Origin: Agarilytica rhodophyticola
GTDB lineage: Bacteria; Pseudomonadota; Gammaproteobacteria; Pseudomonadales; Cellvibrionaceae
Assembly (NCBI RefSeq): GCF_002157225.2
Contig: NZ_CP020038.1
Span: 5,672,501-5,736,500 of the forward strand
DNA length: 64,000 bases
Direction: 5' to 3'
The notes beneath the pieces were generated by a model. That model was given only the letters and a program-made list of their open reading frames with translations. It was not told the DNA's origin and did no database searches. The first letter of the stretch is position 1; every line of letters starts with the position of its first letter. A program made the translations under genes and the position numbers. This document shows, in pieces, positions 62,401 to 64,000 of this stretch.

Positions 62401-64000
62401 TACTGCGGTTTCCCTAAGGTTCCCCTCTACATCATAGTGATAGCGAATATAGGCATAATCATTTGCTGAATCGTGAACGTTATCTTCAACTTTGATAACT
62501 TCATCGAAAATATTTTTGATTTCACGTTTTGTTTGACCATCGGGATTGGTTGTGGTGCTAGTAGTGCCGCTGTACACCATTGTGCTTACCGCTTCCGTTG
62601 CACCGCCAGCAGAAGCTGGTGCAGAAATACGCAGTGCGCGCCCAAGAATATCGTAGCTGGTGGATGTCCAATATTGAGGGCTTGAAAAATATGGTTCACT
62701 GACCCGAACAGTTCTGCCAAGGGCATCGTATTCTGTATCCACATATACCCAGCGGCCATCAAAACTTGTACTCGCAGACCTTACTGTACGCCCTAGTGCA
62801 TCAAAATATTCGACACTAGTAACACCATGTTGAATACTTTTTCTCAGTGCATATTGTACTCCCATATTTATAGGGCAAGCAGGAGAAACCTGAGAGCAGT
62901 TTAAATATTCAGAGCTTGATGTATTTTGTGTAGCGGTATTATCAGTACGGCTTATTTCGCGGCCAAGGGAATCAAATACAACATCTGTAACAATTCCGTT
63001 AGTGCCTTTAATTTTTGTCGGCGCACCAAAGTTATTGCGCGCCAATATTTCTTCAATCTCATGGCCTTTAGCATTGATACGTTTATCAGCATAACGCTTA
63101 GTTGAACTGGTAAAGAGTACTCTTGATTCACGGGTTTCTATTGTATCGCCATTCCACCCTGTTACTTCAGTACGCTCAGTATTGCCGCGTGAATCATAGA
63201 AATTTTTCTTAACAAGCTTATGAGCATTATTAGTGCTGTTTGGCTCTATGCGCTCTTCATCTAACATGCCATTAGAATAATAACTGAACTCCACATAACG
63301 AGGTGCCTGCGCAATACCATTACGCTCACCGCTAGTAGATGTAGAAACTAAGCGCCCCAGCTGCTGATAGGAAAAAGGTTTGCCATGTAGGGATATGCTG
63401 GTACTGCCAGAATAGCTATTAATGGTCGACTTACTCTGGTTGATTGTGATTGCCCCAGAATTAGCATCCGGATCGGTAAAAATACCGCTCACATTGGTAG
63501 TAGACGTAAGCAAGTTACCAAAGCTATCAAAATTGGTGTGTGTGACGGTGGTTGCAAGGGGAGAACTGTCATCGACAAGAACATCTCCCGTAACAGAATG
63601 TGTGTTCGTACTAGTTGAGTAAACGTGTTCAGTACTTGTTATCAGCTTAGGCTGGTAAAAGCTAACATTATTCGGCTGGAACAGATCGTAGTTATTTATT
63701 TTCTCAGAAAGTTTCTTGCCTTCTTTGGTTCTTACAATCGTATTAGTCGGCATGCCAATATAAGGGAAATCTTGACGATATTCTGTGGTTGTATAAATGC
63801 CTGTTTGAGTGTCGATAGAGGTTAATGATTTAAAACCGAGGAACCCTCGTCCACCAGCCTGCAATTTCGCTTCTGCATATAAGTAGTCAACACGATTTAG
63901 CGCATTGGGATTACCGGCAACTGGAGCAGAGCTTTCGACACTGGTAACAATTGGCGTAGGTGAATTTAAATCAATAATAGGCCGACCAAATTCACTCGAA
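59443..64000 (-). CDS. SpvB/Tc-like Rhs-YD polymorphic toxin with C-terminal zincin domain, 5' end outside window
   Basis: The frame is open to the right edge, so more than 1,519 residues lie in the window and the N-terminus is missing. The right-hand text (RVDYLYAEAKLQAGGRGFLG, TTTEYRQDFPYIGMPTNT) is typical of SpvB/TcaC-like proteins. YD repeats follow, then the Rhs core (KDHLGSVDVIADDLG, GRIYDASLARFAQADPF, YSYVRNNPLNATDPSGY with the DPSG cleavage-type motif). A glycine/alanine-rich pre-toxin region precedes the variable tip. The tip carries IASHELGHRFGLEHYG (codons 59548-59580), the HExxHxxxxxH zinc-protease motif. It should be a contact-dependent or secreted proteolytic toxin. Confidence 0.9.
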   Translation of the reverse strand, partial: SSEFGRPIIDLNSPTPIVTSVESSAPVAGNPNALNRVDYLYAEAKLQAGGRGFLGFKSLTSIDTQTGIYTTTEYRQDFPYIGMPTNTIVRTKEGKKLSEKINNYDLFQPNNVSFYQPKLITSTEHVYSTSTNTHSVTGDVLVDDSSPLATTVTHTNFDSFGNLLTSTTNVSGIFTDPDANSGAITINQSKSTINSYSGSTSISLHGKPFSYQQLGRLVSTSTSGERNGIAQAPRYVEFSYYSNGMLDEERIEPNSTNNAHKLVKKNFYDSRGNTERTEVTGWNGDTIETRESRVLFTSSTKRYADKRINAKGHEIEEILARNNFGAPTKIKGTNGIVTDVVFDSLGREISRTDNTATQNTSSSEYLNCSQVSPACPINMGVQYALRKSIQHGVTSVEYFDALGRTVRSASTSFDGRWVYVDTEYDALGRTVRVSEPYFSSPQYWTSTSYDILGRALRISAPASAGGATEAVSTMVYSGTTSTTTNPDGQTKREIKNIFDEVIKVEDNVHDSANDYAYIRYHYDVEGNLRETAVHSAEGDIIKTTIDYDFLNRKTSMTDVDKGYWTYQYNAFGELIRQQDAKGQVIKNRYDLLGRIVKRFDYWNSSETSLENYSHWYYDGETDDAALSVANAIGQVTAVVQSRSAAHTRCTQASTQYCQYQTFDNYGRPLVTTTHINADDNDATPLETFNSDVSYDPITGRIDIAHDAMHGWIKDFSVNTQGQDIQSGVRNHYNSRGFLTHTEDLETGEELYRTDSVNERGQVTRAYVGPYGRTLYYDDATGRLEKQIAYIGGLMNTSETPDAMTIQHITYDWDIVGNLKSRHNQSSLANNGNQSANRNLQESFCYDSLNRLIKTNIGTTSVSNCASLSAAQQDTRYSSIGNITYKAGVGTYHYLHPTKKHAVTSTGDGNSFVYDNNGNLTSDNTRTLLYSTFDKAIQISKGNHSSRFLYGPERGRYLQVETNSTVAEKNKTTLYVGNIERVKLNDGTYEWRRSVTGGQRTYTTDSSFAVIGDEEKRYIFKDHLGSVDVIADDLGNLEQSMSFDPWGARRQQDSNLSLFSDTQLFGFDDGITSRGYTGHEMLDELGLIHMNGRIYDASLARFAQADPFVQAAADVQMYNRYSYVRNNPLNATDPSGYILKSLSRRFGFAGGHYFLHTGDLLGAHAMNAVNSRLAQNDTFAQWAPTVAGIVSAAICGPCSIGVTAMVTADITYYRTGSFGAAARAGAISAAYGGITYGIGQGLSANYGANNAAGLSSKGYALKIASHAVVGGIMAEVQGGKFGNGFVAAGFSAAASSYAPGGNGSGQGNFPAFAQGVIISALVGGTSSVLSGGKFANGAKSGAIVYALNSAAKKAVSKRRVYLDFSELDESLLDGLNYAEVKASILEKLVTDYSGYNIEFIEGSGFPIFSKTIFFSNAVVDDGTTFGHNGVVRADVYVGSIVSDLSKSIYHELNNGTFSKLNASLLGVAIGNIASHELGHRFGLEHYGSNFLMSIPERGANVNPLVWSSRSRAILDKKLK
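59950..60120 (-). repeat. Pre-toxin segment, main copy
   Basis: The last conserved stretch before the variable tip (GNFPAFAQGVIISALVGG, VLSGGKFANGAKSGAIV, then YALNSAAKK). Copies in the three downstream modules at 50.7, 53.2 and 56.3 kb are nearly identical, marking the exchange point for toxin tips. Confidence 0.8.

Overview
The window (about 64 kb) looks like chromosome from a marine, polysaccharide-degrading gammaproteobacterium of the Cellvibrionales type (Saccharophagus, Teredinibacter or Agarilytica-like). This is inferred from a large TonB-dependent receptor next to flavin-dependent halogenase and SapC genes, a GDSL esterase with a carbohydrate-binding module, an expansin-like protein, a PuuD-type urate oxidase, NhaA/NhaR, and the AT-leaning composition. 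The genus cannot be fixed from the sequence alone. No rRNA, tRNA or CRISPR array was seen.

Left part (1-41 kb): ordinary chromosome with well-spaced operons and many clean hairpin terminators. It opens with the 3' end of glycine dehydrogenase (gcvP), then an M28 metallopeptidase and a spondin/CHRD protein. Next comes a purine island (5.4-20.2 kb): an NCS2 purine permease, a phosphoribosyltransferase behind a structured leader RNA with its own terminator, two exported nucleoside-handling proteins (NUP family and nucleoside hydrolase), a RutR-like TetR regulator, and a tight seven-gene operon xdhA-xdhB-xdhC-uraD-uraH-guaD-puuD. Together these import purines, salvage them, or oxidise guanine/xanthine through urate to allantoin. 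After this come two oxidoreductase/hydrolase genes, nhaR/nhaA, an HPF-like gene, an exported metallo-hydrolase, an orphan sugar-binding protein, a GDSL-CBM esterase, the TonB receptor-halogenase-SapC-PhoD group, an XRE-cupin regulator divergent from tdh, and a DUF2799 lipoprotein.

Middle (41-47.7 kb): gene-poor, AT-rich, with small secreted proteins, an expansin-like protein, a possible CheD-like deamidase, a very short secreted peptide, an outer-membrane protein and a second Gfo/Idh/MocA oxidoreductase.

Right part (47.7-64 kb): a polymorphic toxin island read right to left. A very large SpvB/Rhs-YD protein running off the right edge ends in a zincin (HExxHxxxxxH) toxin and is followed by its probable immunity gene. 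Downstream lie at least five displaced C-terminal toxin/immunity modules. Three of them keep an in-frame copy of the same pre-toxin segment, so they could recombine with the main gene; a fourth copy sits in an array member carrying nonsense codons. Several modules contain nonsense codons and are decaying. Interspersed on the opposite strand are truncated SymE-type toxin genes, a duplicated ADP-ribosylglycohydrolase gene (one copy fused to an XRE regulator), and four copies of an undescribed repeat of about 0.4-0.6 kb. Each repeat carries a conserved leader, a micro-ORF of about 29 codons (MTFTPPTGFSDSG-type) and two hairpins. This repeat is the most novel-looking item in the window.
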